NCBI GenBank assembly: GCA_030674155.1
Contig: CM060318.1
Coordinates: 80,869,858-80,933,857, forward strand
DNA from: Stramonita haemastoma
Lineage: Eukaryota > Mollusca > Gastropoda > Neogastropoda > Muricidae
Length of the DNA stretch: 64,000 bases
Direction of reading: 5' to 3'
Position 1 is the first letter of the stretch. The number at the start of each line of letters is the position of its first letter. The position numbers and the translations under genes were made by a program. The notes beneath the pieces were generated by a model. It ran no database searches. It had not been told where the DNA came from and saw only the letters and a program-made list of their open reading frames with translations. This document shows positions 21,340 through 32,387 of the stretch, piece by piece.

Positions 21340-21830
21340 GTGCTGTATGATTCCGGAAAACTATCGTGAATGCTGGACCACAAGAACCTTGCCAGCCTGT
21401 TGTAAAAAGGAGGAAGCGAGCTTGGTTTAGTCATATCACAGCACTATTTTCTTCAGAAGACACTTGGGGGGAAAGACCAAGTACCATATAGAAAAATTCA
21501 ACAGAGAACCTCAAAGAATGAAACACCTAGTTAAGGCACATCTACCCTCAAAAGCTCTTTTCTACAGACTAACATGCAGGGGACAATTAGAAAGGCATCA
21601 GGTGCAGACACGTTGAGCAGAGAAAATCTAAGAATGGATGATCTTTGACATGGACAGTGCTACTCGAGAGAAAACAACTTGGGCCAGCATTGAGAAGACG
21701 GAACCACCACATCCCAGATATAGTCAACGACTGGTACATCAACGGACTGGTGACAGGTATGTGGCCAGCAACAATGGAGTCTTTGTTGGGCGCCACAAAA
21801 TGTTAGAGCAGGTGAGAATCATGTGATGAG
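21340..21830 (+). pseudogene. Possible non-LTR retrotransposon C-terminal fragment (weak)
   Basis: At about 21,395-21,435 a plus frame reads VVKRRKRAWFSHIT. This resembles the 'KRRKLRWFGHV.R' motif found after the reverse transcriptase in many animal non-LTR ORFs; the fragment at 39,961-40,160 has the related 'VKKRKLK'. A later frame, 21,638-21,826, reads MIFDMDSATREKTTWASIEK, without recognised similarity. Frames are broken throughout. An acceptor-like 'tattttccag' precedes 21,341, but I see no intact gene. Confidence 0.3.
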
Positions 21831-21834
21831 TCTC

Positions 21835-22600
21835 TTAGTGTGTCTCTTAGGGTGTCAATACGTGTTTGTGTTATGCATTTGTCTCCACTTCTGTCCTCTC
21901 GTCTGCTTGACCTTTTGGTTTGTCCATATGTGTATACTGGCATTCTGTTTTTGTTTTTCAGTTAGTTATTTGCATACTATCTGGTCTATCTGTCCTTATG
22001 TCTGGTAGAAACAGGTTGTACCAATGTGGATTCCTACAGAGAACGATAGCTCCAGGAAATTTGAATGCTAACACTCGTATCTCGAGTCCTGGAGGAGGTG
22101 AGGGCAGACTATCCTTATAGTGGTGAGCTAGCAGTCTTGTTCAAGATGATTTTTAGTGCCGACTCCACTGCATTCAAAGTCCTCGGGATGACACTGTAAA
22201 CCAAAAAATCAGTGTACAAACACGCATAGAACACCCGTTCAAAGCAGACCAGTCTTTTGGAATAGTGGACCTTTGCATGCTAGTAGGAAAATGTAAAAAC
22301 TAAAATAATGCACATTGGTTTAAGACATTCCTGAAGTCAGAATACAGCTATCTTTATAGTAAGCAGTCTCATAATTTTAGAATGGATAACCTTAAATGTC
22401 TGGATGAGGAGCACAAAAAAACTATTAAAAATTCTACCTATAGATTTTTTTGTCACCAGGATCTTGCACAAGAGCATCGGGACAATGGCAGTGCACAGCA
22501 GCAACAGGACGACTACAGCGCGTAGCAGCAACGGGAGGCATTGTGAAGAAAGCGGCAACAGGAGAACATTGAAGCAGCAAGAAAAGAACATTGACTACAG
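21835..22600. other. No genes recognised
   Basis: T/GT-rich between 21,830 and 22,010 with short frames only. From about 22,480 the sequence becomes rich in GCAACA/AAGAACATT phrases that merge into the 27-bp minisatellite. Confidence 0.4.
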
Positions 22601-22638
22601 TAAGAAAAGGACACCGAGGAAAGAAACAGCAACGAGAG

Positions 22639-22935
22639 GACATTCGGGAAGACCGCAAGATGACATTCATTCGGGAAGACAGCAAGATGACATTCATTCG
22701 GGAAGACAGCAAGATGACATTCATTCGGGAAGACAGCAAGATGACATTCATTCGGGAAGACTGCAAGATGACATTCATTCGGGAAGACTGCAAGATGACA
22801 TTCATTCGGGAAGACTGCAAGATGACATTCATTCGGGAAGACTGCAAGATGACATTCATTCGGGAAGACGGCAAGATAAGGACATTCGGGAAAACAGCAA
22901 GAGACATTGGGAAGACAGTAAGATGAGACATTGGG
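22639..22935. repeat. 27-bp minisatellite, eight near-identical units plus degenerate flanks
   Basis: Units 'gacattcattcgggaagaca' + 'gcaagat' start at 22,662 and every 27 bases to 22,851. One position separates the first units (gacagc) from later ones (gactgc). Shorter degenerate relatives ('gacattcgggaaaacagcaa', 'gacattgggaagacagtaag') continue on both sides to about 23,110. Because 27 is divisible by three, frames stay open in several phases (for example 22,404-22,940 +), giving a DDIHSGR(Q/L)Q repeat. I judge this non-coding because opposite-strand frames are equally open. Confidence 0.93.
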
Positions 22936-24260
22936 AATGAAGCAGCAAGAAAAGGATATTGTAAAGAAACAAAAAACATTGGAAAGAAACGGCAACAAAG
23001 ATATTCAGAAGGAAACGGTGACAAAAAGATTTTGAGAAGGAAGCAAGATCGGGATGCTTTAAAGAAAGCAGCAAGACATTTTCAAGAAGGTAGGTTCGAG
23101 ACATTTCAAATAAGCAACAAATACTTTAAAGAGACATGACTTTAAAGAGATGTGATAATTTTTAGAAGCAGAAACAAAGATCATAAGAGAAAAGATGTTA
23201 CAGGAGCTGAAAAAAATTAACAACTGATGAATAAAACCTTACGATAAGCTTTACATACTAGTATCTTAGTATGGACGGATTAAATAGGATATTGTAGAAA
23301 CAATTTTAAAACCTTTTTCGTACAAAAACTTAGCTGTGCTAGATAAAAGCACAAAACCACAGGAAGGATAAAAAAGGGGAGACTTGTTTTCTAGGCATAA
23401 AAGATCTGAAGCACCCCCAAAAAATAACCAAATAAAGAAGAAAAAATCGACCAAAAAAGAAAAAAACTATAAAAGATGAATTTAAAATGAGTAATACAAT
23501 ACCCCAAAACAGAAAAGTAAAAAAAAAAAATTGTTATAAAGAATGATAAGTTACATAATTGGCTTCCAACAAAAGACTATGCCTTGTTTAAAAGTATATT
23601 TGTATAGTAAAAGAATGATGGGATGCAGTGCTTTTTTTCTTTTAAACATTTTTTAGAGGCGATTAAAAATTTGACGTAAAACTGTTCACACGTGATGTGT
23701 TTGCAACATGTTCTATTGTTGAAAATATCAACTAAAAGAGAGAGCAAAGAAAAGAGGCCCCATTGTGGAAAGGCTTGCTCAAAGTTTTTATTATTGAGTC
23801 TAAAATGTAGACTGTTATTTTTTTTGTCGACTTGTTTCCATCAAGATGGTCACGTTAACGATGAGTTTGCCTTTATCATTTTCTTTTTTTCCCCACACCT
23901 TCGATGCTTTAAATGCAATTGAAATATTTTACAAAGAAAAATAGGTTAAAAGTGAAGAATGTGAAGGAAAACGGAAAGGTGTGCATTTATTTTTTAGGTG
24001 CCCATATTCAGTCACCATTTTAATGTCTGGTTTTTGTTATTGGGTTGAAGAATTTACAAAACGTAGTCTGTATGCAGTATGTTCTAAACATAAAAGATGG
24101 CGTGTAGTCACTAAGATGTACCCTTTTATGTAAAAATGCAACCTGCAGTACAAGGGGATGGGGGAATTACTGTAGAATTGCACCGACTTTTAATGTTGAG
24201 GCTTTGCAAATATATGAGGGTCACCAATGGCATACCTTTGCATGCAAAGTTTACTCTGAA
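22936..24260. other. Degenerate purine-rich continuation, then AT-rich sequence
   Basis: To about 23,110 there are GAAGGAA/AAGCAGCAAGA phrases related to the minisatellite. The rest is AT-rich with A-runs and no recognisable gene. Confidence 0.4.
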
Positions 24261-24261
24261 T

Positions 24262-24327
24262 AAGATAAAGGCACTGATACGGTTTTCGTGGTCAGTAGGG
24301 CTATCAAAAACATAAAACGAAATGAAA
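24262..24327 (+). mobile_element. LINE family F tail, decayed
   Basis: 'aaggcactgatacggttttc', 'gtggtcagtagggctat' and an A-rich AAACGAAATG end follow the family F pattern with more substitutions than other copies. Confidence 0.5.
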
Positions 24328-24479
24328 TGTAAATTTTACTATGATTGAAAAAAAACCCACCTAGTTTAGGCAGACTGATTTTTTTTAATACTCGAGGAGT
24401 TTGTACAAAAAACCCAGTCCTTGTAAGCAAAAGAGGTACAGAACGTTCATCATTCATCGAGGTGGTGAATAAAGAGCGT

Positions 24480-25265
24480 ATAATCTTTTATGTCGAGTAG
24501 AAACTGAAGGACTTGGAGTGTGGATGGAGGTGCACGTATTGTTCAAGAAATGTTTGATAGGAAGCGGTCGTTAAGAAGGAAATAATGGCAGGGGTGTATG
24601 TGTGTATTGTAGGATGTGTGTTTAGAGAAAGGAGTATTGAGGGTGGAATGGAGGTACAAAGGTACTGTAAGGTAAATGTTTACGATGAAGAGTGTTAAAG
24701 AGAAGGATGTAGCAGTGAAAGGTATTGTCGGGTTGATGTTCAAGTAGGAAGAGGTATTGAGAACAAAACACAGAAAAAACTGAAAAATTTGGGTAGTTGT
24801 TAGATGGCAAATGTTAAGGAGAAAGATATAACATGGATTATAGGTATTGTTTGGTAGATGAAAGAAATGAAGTTTTAATGAGTGATGCAGCAAGGAAGAA
24901 TTAAGGTAGTGTAGGCTAGATGGTAAAGAGGAGGATGGAGGAGGTATTTAGGCATTGCAGGGTAGATGTAGGGAGGAAGGTGCTTAAAAGGATGCAGCAT
25001 GGTCGTATTAAGGTATTGTATAATAGATGGTAAAGAGATGGAATGTTTAGGAGAGAAAATTGCATTTCCTCTGTCGGGGGGAAGATAGAATTATTTGAAG
25101 GGTAGGTGTTAGGGAGGAGAAGGTACCATTGAGGGGGGAGGGGTAGAGTATTGTCGGGTAGGTATTTATGAGGGGGTATTGGGGAGGAAAAGGTGCTAGT
25201 TACTATATTCAAGGGGACAGGGACTAAAGGTGTTGTAGAATGTGTTTAAGGGGTGTTAGAAGTGG
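24480..25265. repeat. Very degenerate tandem repeat, purine-rich on + strand
   Basis: The phrase 'aaggtattgtagggtagatg' recurs with variations roughly every 55-70 bases (for example near 24,660, 24,720, 24,845, 24,905, 24,950, 25,010), joined by GGAGGAAGGTG blocks. The minus-strand frames across it owe their openness to this composition. Confidence 0.65.
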
Positions 25266-25318
25266 ATAGAATCTGTGTGTACAGCATTAAGAAGTGATAA
25301 TGTTGACAACAAAATTTG

Positions 25319-25335
25319 GGGGGGGGGGGGGGGTC
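25319..25335. repeat. Poly-G run
   Basis: About 16 consecutive Gs on the + strand. Confidence 0.95.
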
Positions 25336-25669
25336 CAATCTGTTAAGCGATCCATAAAGGTCGACTTGAAATATTCTTAATTTGATGAGGAATTTTGGGT
25401 TAGAGTCCAAGCAGTCCTAGAAATAACTTTGGGACTGTTTTTTTTAAGTTGCGCTACCAGTGTGTCATTGTCCCGCTGAGTTTTCTTGCTTTCAAAGATG
25501 CATGCATGCATGTTACATACTTATGCTACATACTAACCCTAACCGTTGAACTAAACCAGATTTTAACTTGCATGAAAATACAAAAGCAAGAGAACACAAT
25601 GGTATATGAACACAAAGGTAGACCTATCGAAATTTGTATTTACAAAAAGGGAAGAGAGCTTGGGGGTGG

Positions 25670-26640
25670 GTAGGTTACTTTTGGAAAAGGCCGAGGGAAG
25701 AGTGTAGGGCAAGCTCTGATCTGTGTCAATGGGAAAGAGGGGATGATTAAAAGAAATGGGGATGAGGAAATAACGCAAGGTAGTCCAGAGAGGATTCTTT
25801 AATCGAGATAACTTGGGGGATATTTTAGAGAAGGAAAGTTTAGGGGTGAGAATGTAAGAGGGTAGACAGTTCAAGATATACTATGTAATAATAGGTTAGC
25901 TCGAAAGTTTTTGTAAAAAGGAGATAGTGATGGGGACATTTTTTTTGAAAAAAAGTAATTAAATCTTCAGAAATGAGGTGGGGGGGGAGCTTTTAATGAA
26001 GGGCAGGGAAACATTTTAGAGAAAAGTGAAGAGATGGGTCTATGGGAATGGGGGAGAGGGGTTAATAGTTGAAGATGCATAAAAAGAGGATAAGGAAGCG
26101 AGACGGCTATGTTAACTTAGAAAAGAGGGGTGGGGGGTATTATCAGAGCGAGGTGAGAGTTGGGGAATGGATCTGGTAGAGAAGGGGAATAGCTAAAACG
26201 TTACACACCATGGAGAGGGGCAGTCGTGGATTTTCTCTTAAGATAGTGGTAAGGGGGGACATTTTAGAAAATAAGGGTCTACGGGTTTATATTAGAAAGG
26301 AAGGCTACAATGCATGTAAGGGTCAGTGGGAAAGAAGGAAAATAGGAAATGCAAAGTCAATTTGGGTGTAAAGAGGGGAGCAAAATCATATGCGAGTGAC
26401 ATTTATTTCTCGATACTGGGAGGGAGTGGCTACATGTCAAGACAAAAGAGGTTATCATGACCAGAAGATGGCGTGTACTCGGGTCATTGGCAGTGGAGAA
26501 ATGGGTTTGACGGTGTGCGGTGTAGTAGTGGAAGTAAGAACGCCATGAGCCTAAGCCTAAAAATGTGTGGGTAAAGGTGGAGGGGACAAATAGCGCCATA
26601 GGCATGTCTGTGCATTGGTCTGTCATTGGTATGCCTTCAT
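25670..26640. repeat. Purine-rich degenerate region
   Basis: Nearly 1 kb with a strong G+A excess on the + strand. Phrases such as 'attttagagaaggaaag' and 'attttagaaaataagggt' recur irregularly. No gene recognised. Confidence 0.5.
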
Positions 26641-26644
26641 AGAT

Positions 26645-27865
26645 TTGACAGCTATCATGTTTTGTTGGTATATATATATTGTGTGTGTGTGTGAATTGCT
26701 TTTATTTTTCTTGCAGTATTTTTTCATTTAGAGGGCTGGATGAAAAGTCTTAATTCATTACCCTCTTGAAATGAAATTGCGTTTGCATATCTACTCAAAC
26801 CTGCACAAAAATTGCAGTACTTAAAATTAGATGCTATTTAGAGAAGAAAATGTAGTGTGTGCACATTATGTGCAAGCATGCACTTGCTTGAAGTGGGGAC
26901 GAGGAAGTTTTGCTGAAAAGAATGTTCATTCAAATAATAGGGAGAGCTGATACAATTTTTTCTATGATGTACATACTTTTTCAATCGGATAAGAATTGTA
27001 CTCCATCACTGGGGCTCTAAAATCATACTTGGTGTTGATAGGGCCGGATTTTGGAACTAGAACGCCCCCCCCCCCACAATCATTGCAGTTACGGAAAGTC
27101 TTACATTGTAGAAATTAAAATGTTAGATTTAACTTTTAGAAATACTCTGTCCTAAAATGAAGATCGTGCTAGCAAGACAATAGGTTATTGAGCAGTAATT
27201 TTTTGTTAGACCTGAACAGATTTGTGTAGGAATATTTCTCATGTTGACGGGTTAATTTTGCCATGGAAAAGTGGAATGTCGGGGGCATTTATGTAGATGG
27301 GTATTTTTTGTTTTGCTTCTGTGGTGTTCATGGTGTTGAGTTTCTGGTTGCATCTAAGCTTGTTTAAAAATGGTAAAAAGTTTTTTTTGTTGAATCTGAT
27401 TTTTGAAAAGTAAAAATGATATAGCTATAAAACTGAGTTGTTGGATCAGATCATTTGTTTATTATAATGAGCGGGTGTTTATTAGTGCACGAAGTATTGT
27501 TTTGTTTTAGAAAAAAAGCTGGAGGCCATCATGCTAAGATCAACGTTAGAGAAGGAAGGTAAAAAGGAAAGCAAGCAAGCTTGTTTTACCAAGAAAAAGG
27601 GACGTGTGAAGCACGCCAAAACAAAGAAAACAAAGATGCTGGTGTAAGAATCGCATCCCTCACAAAACAACTCCCCCCCCCCCCCCCAAAAAAAAAAAAA
27701 AAAAAAAAGTGTTCCTGGAAAAATCCCCCACCTAAAACTAAGCTGATATCAGCTCTGTGTCGGCAGATAAGGTCCATTAAAATTGCAAAAAAGACCCGAG
27801 TGTGGAGGGGTCACTTTGTCGGGTTGGTTTATAAAATATCTAATCCTAAATATTTGTTGCTGGTC
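26645..27865. other. AT-rich, no genes recognised
   Basis: Holds a short TA/GT tract at 26,670-26,695, a C-run at 27,066-27,077 and a poly-C/poly-A junction at 27,672-27,708. The junction creates spurious frames on both strands. Confidence 0.45.
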
Positions 27866-27867
27866 GG

Positions 27868-28530
27868 TTAATTTTGTTACAGGGAGATTGGCTTTTTCAT
27901 TCAGAATAAAATGTTACATATTGCCTTGAAAAAGACTTATTGCTGAAAATCGTTTCCTTTGTTACGGAGAGTTACAATGTGATGTTGTAATAACGATAAG
28001 GGTTTTTTTTAAGTAGTACTTGATTTTTGGTTATCTTAAGTTTGTTTTTAAGATACGGGTTTATTTACTTGTATTTTAGTGTCTTGGGTCAGATTTGCAA
28101 TCGAAATATCATGCATTATCCTATAGCGGGATTGTTCCAGGTTAGATGGATAAGTTGGGGAAAATAATATAAAACTTGTCTTTCATGGTGTGGCATATAT
28201 AGTATTTTGTATCTTTTTTTCTTAAGCTTATCAAATTTACATAAAAGCATGTAGGCAACTCCAGAAATCTTGTTTGCTGATAGCAGTTTGTTATGGAAAA
28301 GTAAAGGAAGAAATGGAAAATTGTCGAGCTTTTCATTGGTTTTCCTGCTTGGGGGAGGGGGGGGGGTTGCTTTTTTTGCTTTGTTTGTTGGAACTTCAAA
28401 AATCAGTGCATTACTTTAACTATTTAGTGTATAGGGGATATTTTGTTTTAAGAAAATCGAACAACAAAAACGGGCATTGTGATCAATTGAAAACAATCCT
28501 TTGATATACAGATGACGCAGCTCTGACATG
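27868..28530 (+). pseudogene. Tandem copy 1 of a reverse-transcriptase-like remnant
   Basis: Collinear with 28,533-29,166. Shared blocks: 'gcctatagcgggatttgttcc' type sequence, 'gcataaaagc', 'tttatggaaaagt', 'gggcattgtgatcaattgaa'. Near its right end (28,505-28,525) the frame reads YTDDAAL, like the YxDD catalytic box of reverse transcriptases. The GF-VPG motif seen in copy 2 is present but frameshifted. Frames are broken everywhere else. This may be a very old non-LTR fragment duplicated in tandem. The motif match could also be chance. Confidence 0.4.
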
Positions 28531-28532
28531 AG

Positions 28533-29166
28533 GTAGGTCAATTTTGCTACAGAGAGATCGGCTCATTTTATTCAGAATATTTTAGATATGTTGCCTTGAA
28601 ATATGTATTGCTGGAAAATCCCTTTGTAATAGAGAGGGCAGTGTTTTTTTAATTTTTTATTCTAGTAATGTGGTTATTTTAGTAGTGAGATCTTCTTTTT
28701 TTTTTAACTACATGGTTTGTTTTGTATTTCAGTGTCTTAAGAATTGCAATCAAATATCATGAACCTATAACGGGATTTGTTCCAGGCAAGATGAGTTATA
28801 AATCGGGGAAAATATAAGAAATCTTGTCTTTAATGGCGTGGCATAGTTTTAATTTTTGTAGTTTTTTTTTCTCGAGAATAAATCTAATTTGCATAAAAGC
28901 GCTGTACTAAAAAAAAAAAGTATGCTGATAGCAAGTTTATGGAAAAGTTAAAAAAAAAAAAGAAATTTTGTGGGGCTTTTCATTCTTTAAGTTTTTTTTT
29001 TGCTTTGGGGAGGGTGTTGTGCTGTTTCTTTGTTGGATCTTTGAAAAAAGCAAGTGTGTTACCTAAACTGTTTAGTATGGAACATTTTTGTCGAGAAAAT
29101 AAAACAAAAAATCGGGCATTGTGATCAATTGAAAAAAAATATGCAGATGGCACAGCTGTAATTGAC
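28533..29166 (+). pseudogene. Tandem copy 2 of a reverse-transcriptase-like remnant
   Basis: Reads GFVPGK at 28,773-28,790. This resembles the non-LTR RT box 'GF..G....' (GFVPGRYIGEN type). It then reads YADGTAV at 29,140-29,160, close to YADDTAV. The 350-base separation is shorter than in intact elements. Together with copy 1 the two motifs occur in the right order and orientation, but intervening frames contain stops. Confidence 0.42.
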
Positions 29167-29169
29167 AAT

Positions 29170-29790
29170 TAGATAGTAACATTTGATGGTTTATATAGAA
29201 ATATGTACAGAAATATGCTATGAAATTGTGTGCTATGATGCATATATGATTGTTTTTGTATCATTTTTTATTTGTGTGTGATGCACCATGTAAATTGTGT
29301 GTGTGGATCAAATCGGATCAGATGTTGGTTAAGTGGTCTAAAATGTGAATGTTGAATAAATGTTATGGTATAAGAGAAACGCAAATATATTGCGCATGAA
29401 AAGTGCAGAAGCCAAGTTTGCAATCGGAAAGACTGTTCCGTAGTAAAGATGGTCCTGAAACAAATTTGGATGTTGTCTATAAGAGAAATTTGCATTACAC
29501 CAAACAATTTCTCAATAATCTCGCCCTAGAATACCTATAAATGTTGCAAGCATTTGAAGTAATTTTAGTGTTGGCAAATTGCACAATAGAATGGTAATAG
29601 AAAATTAGTTTACAGAAACGTATTGTTTTTCTGCTCCTGGCAAATTGCCTTGTTTTGCCACTTACATTGCTCTTGTAGATTTGACCGCGTCACATTTTTA
29701 TTGTGGGGATATTGTTTTTTGAACTCTTACGAAAAGTATTTATGGCAAATATTTGTGCGATTTTTTCCTCAAATATTCTGTCTTGTTGGA
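29170..29790. other. AT-rich, no genes recognised
   Basis: Short open frames on both strands without motifs. Confidence 0.4.
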
Positions 29791-29797
29791 TATTTTT

Positions 29798-29869
29798 GCA
29801 TGATTTCGGTTTTGCACGTGGGAGAGGGAGGGCAGATGCGAGAGACGGCAAGACACAAAATCATGAAAG
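29798..29869 (+). repeat. Hairpin element H, copy 1
   Basis: Left arm 'gcatgatttcggttttgc' and right arm 'gcaagacacaaaatcatg' enclose a purine-rich loop (gtgggagagggagggcagat). The inner stem keeps pairing through a G-U style pair (TTTTG with CAAGA). Same strand as four further copies downstream. Confidence 0.75.
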
Positions 29870-29940
29870 TATATATTTTATCAAATGAGTGTCGTGTTGA
29901 TATGCAGCATTAAATATCTTTTCAATTTTCATTTTGATGC

Positions 29941-30076
29941 TCTGACATATTCCGTTGAGATGATATAAGCTCTCTTACAAGAACAGTGTGTAGTCGAACG
30001 CACACGCTTCTGAATATTCTGTTGAGATGATATAAGCTCTCTTACAAGAAACCTGTGTGTAGTCGAACGCACACAC
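29941..30076. repeat. 68-bp direct tandem duplication
   Basis: Two units starting 'tctgacatattccgttgaga' (29,941) and 'tctgaatattctgttgagat' (30,009) share 'gatgatataagctctcttac' and 'gtgtagtcgaacgcacac'. The second ends in a CGCGCG/GTGTG stretch. Confidence 0.92.
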
Positions 30077-30639
30077 GCGCGCGTGCGTGTGTGTGTTGAC
30101 AAACTTATTCTCTGTCACCTGTAGACCAGGTCAGATTTTAAAAACGTACGAATGTTTTATTAAAATTTTGATAAGCGCACATAGTGAAACATTTGAACAA
30201 AATTGTAAGATTTGAGTGTTGAATATATGCTGTGGCTTATAATGGAAGTGTGTGCGCTTAGTCATAAAATAATCACTTTTTGTTGTAGAAAAGACTGAAA
30301 AGTTTTACAGGAATACAGCTTCAATATAACTTATGTCAATAGTAGAAAATTGTAATATGAAAATTAATAATTTCATCACGTGTTCCGAACTATATCAGTT
30401 TTGGCAGAATTGGAGATTGTGGTGCTGACAATTCATTTCAATAGTTTTATCATTGATAGGCAAAGGTAGATTTTAAAAAAAAAAGGGAAACTTAGCTTAG
30501 TAAATGCTATTGGCTACCTCAAGAGTTGGGCGGCCATACAGCTGCATACGTATGTGAAATATTGCTGGACCTCGGGGCTCTAGCCGAAGAATAAAAAGAA
30601 ATCTCTAATAAAGCCACTGCAGATTTGTCAGCAGCACAT

Positions 30640-30680
30640 TTGTTTATTGCATATATATATATAATATATATATATATATA
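30640..30680. repeat. (TA)n microsatellite
   Basis: Interrupted TA run within AT-rich sequence. Confidence 0.9.
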
Positions 30681-30854
30681 AAGAAACAGTTTGATTTCGG
30701 GGATTTTATCCTATTGTTTCTGGCAAATAGTTTTACTGATTTAACTTGAATATTGTAACCAATGCAAAAATCACGTATTTTGTGTGTATATTTTTAAATT
30801 ATTTTTTAAAAGAAAATAGGGTTGAAAAAATATTGACATTAGAAAACTGATTTG

Positions 30855-30931
30855 TTTCATGATTTCAGTTTTGTATGTGGGAGAGGGGAGGGCAAATCAG
30901 ACGGAGACTGCAAAACACGAAATCATGAAAG
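30855..30931 (+). repeat. Hairpin element H, copy 2
   Basis: 'tttcatgatttcagttttg' and 'caaaacacgaaatcatgaaa' can pair over about 17 positions with a small internal loop (AG against CAC). The loop carries 'tatgtgggagaggggagggc'. This is the best-paired copy. Confidence 0.85.
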
Positions 30932-31034
30932 TACATGATTGCATAATTGAATAAATAATACAATGTTTAAATGCAATGGGTTTTTTATCGAAAGTAAAAC
31001 GTGTTCGTGGCAAAGGGTTGTACCTAAATATTTA

Positions 31035-31145
31035 AACTGTACATAGTCGCACACTTTTAATACGAGTTTTAAAATGTAACAAGGTGATAGCCTGATATGG
31101 CCTATGTGGTCGGCGGGGCTCTAAGCAACATAATTGATTGATTGT
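31035..31145 (+). mobile_element. LINE family F 3' tail
   Basis: 'actgtacatagtcgcacact', 'taatacgagttttaaaatgt', 'gatagcctgatatggcctat', 'gtggtcggcggggctctaag' and a TTGATTGATTG end. Its upstream ~70 bases match the minus-strand copy at 18,290-18,370 closely. Confidence 0.8.
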
Positions 31146-31189
31146 ACCTAATAGTGTAGCATGCATTGCGTGGATAATGTTACAGACTT

Positions 31190-31720
31190 TGAACTTGAAT
31201 AATGTAAATTTTGCAAAGTAATATCAGTGCAGATCTTGTACTGGATTAACTGAAATGTTGCACTGGAATATTGTTTGTTTTGTTTAGGAAAAATGTCAGA
31301 TTTTTGTACTGGAATAATAATCAATTTTGGACTAGTACGACTAAAGTTTTTGTAGGCCTCCAGAAAAAATGTTGCAGATTTTGTGCTCGAATGTTACATC
31401 CTTTGTACTGAAACAGTATTATTGACTTTAAGATTTTGCATTGGAATAATCTTACTGGTTTTGAACGATAATAACGGTGCAGAGTCTGTGCTGAAATAAG
31501 GGTGGAGGGTTTTTTCTTTATTTTTTTTCACTGGAGTAATGTTAGTAAATTTGAATTGGAATGACATTGCAGAGTCTGTGCTGAAATGTACTGTAGTGTT
31601 TGCATTGGAATAGTGTTAAAGTCTGTACTGGTATAGTGTTACAGATTCTGTACTGGAATAATGTAGATCTTGCACTTGAAGAGTGGTGCAGACTTTTAGC
31701 ATTACAACAGATATGTGGTA
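31190..31720. repeat. Degenerate short-unit tandem region
   Basis: The phrase 'cagattttgtactggaataatgt' and variants (cagatcttgtactgg, cagagtctgtgctgaaat, agattttgcattggaataat, cagattctgtactggaataa) recurs more than ten times at irregular intervals of about 25-45 bases. An old minisatellite. Confidence 0.75.
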
Positions 31721-31750
31721 AGCATGTAATAGAATTTTTTTTTATTTTTG

Positions 31751-31830
31751 CTTGACAATTTGAGTTCTGTATGTGGGGGAGAGGAGGGCAGATCAGACTG
31801 AGAGAAACTGCAAAACACAAAATCGTGAAA
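31751..31830 (+). repeat. Hairpin element H, copy 3
   Basis: 'cttgacaatttgagttctgt' and 'ctgcaaaacacaaaatcgtg' flank 'tgggggagaggagggcagat'. Pairing is poorer than in the other copies. Downstream 'actgtttaagtgcag' matches the flank of copies 2 and 4. Confidence 0.7.
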
Positions 31831-32100
31831 ATGCATGTACTATTGTATGTATGATGTACTGTTTAAGTGCAGTTTTTTTAAATTTTTTATTATTAACATG
31901 TGCTCCTGTAAAATGTTCGTACGGGAATGATAAATGCAAAGGAATAATATGGAAAAGTTTGTACAAAAAGCTATATTGCAGATGTTGATGTATAAGTTCT
32001 ATTCTAAAACCACTGCAATATTTAAGCTTGTTTTTCAAAAGAAAGCAATGTTACAAAAAGGTGACAGGCCTAGGAACTTTTGTAAATGTAAAATAACCCT

Positions 32101-32171
32101 ATTCATAATTTTGATTTTGTATGTGGTAGAGGGGAGGGAAGAGGAGACTGCAAAACACGGAATTACGAAAG
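32101..32171 (+). repeat. Hairpin element H, copy 4
   Basis: 'attcataattttgattttgt' and 'caaaacacggaattacgaaa'. Relative to copy 2 a G-C pair (catGat / atCatg) is replaced by A-T (catAat / atTacg), a compensatory double change. Confidence 0.8.
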
Positions 32172-32387
32172 TATTTGCATTGTGTGATACGCTGTTTAAC
32201 ATGCTGTAGTTTCTTTTGTTGAATGTATGCTTGCCAACGTATTATTTTGGAACATCATTAAAAATTAAGTACACAAAGTACATTTGCAAATTTATCTATA
32301 TTGTCTGTCGTAAAATCATCGCATAGTTACAGAAATTGTAATGCAACATGTACGTTTGCAAATGATCAATGAAAGCTTTTGTAGTGC

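Noticed and set aside
22404..23024. 178- and 196-codon frames over the 27-bp array
   Set aside because: The 27-base period keeps both strands open. No start context, and the flanks are degenerate repeats of the same unit.
26357..26626. 89-codon minus-strand frame
   Set aside because: It lies within the purine-rich degenerate region and has no recognisable motif or context.
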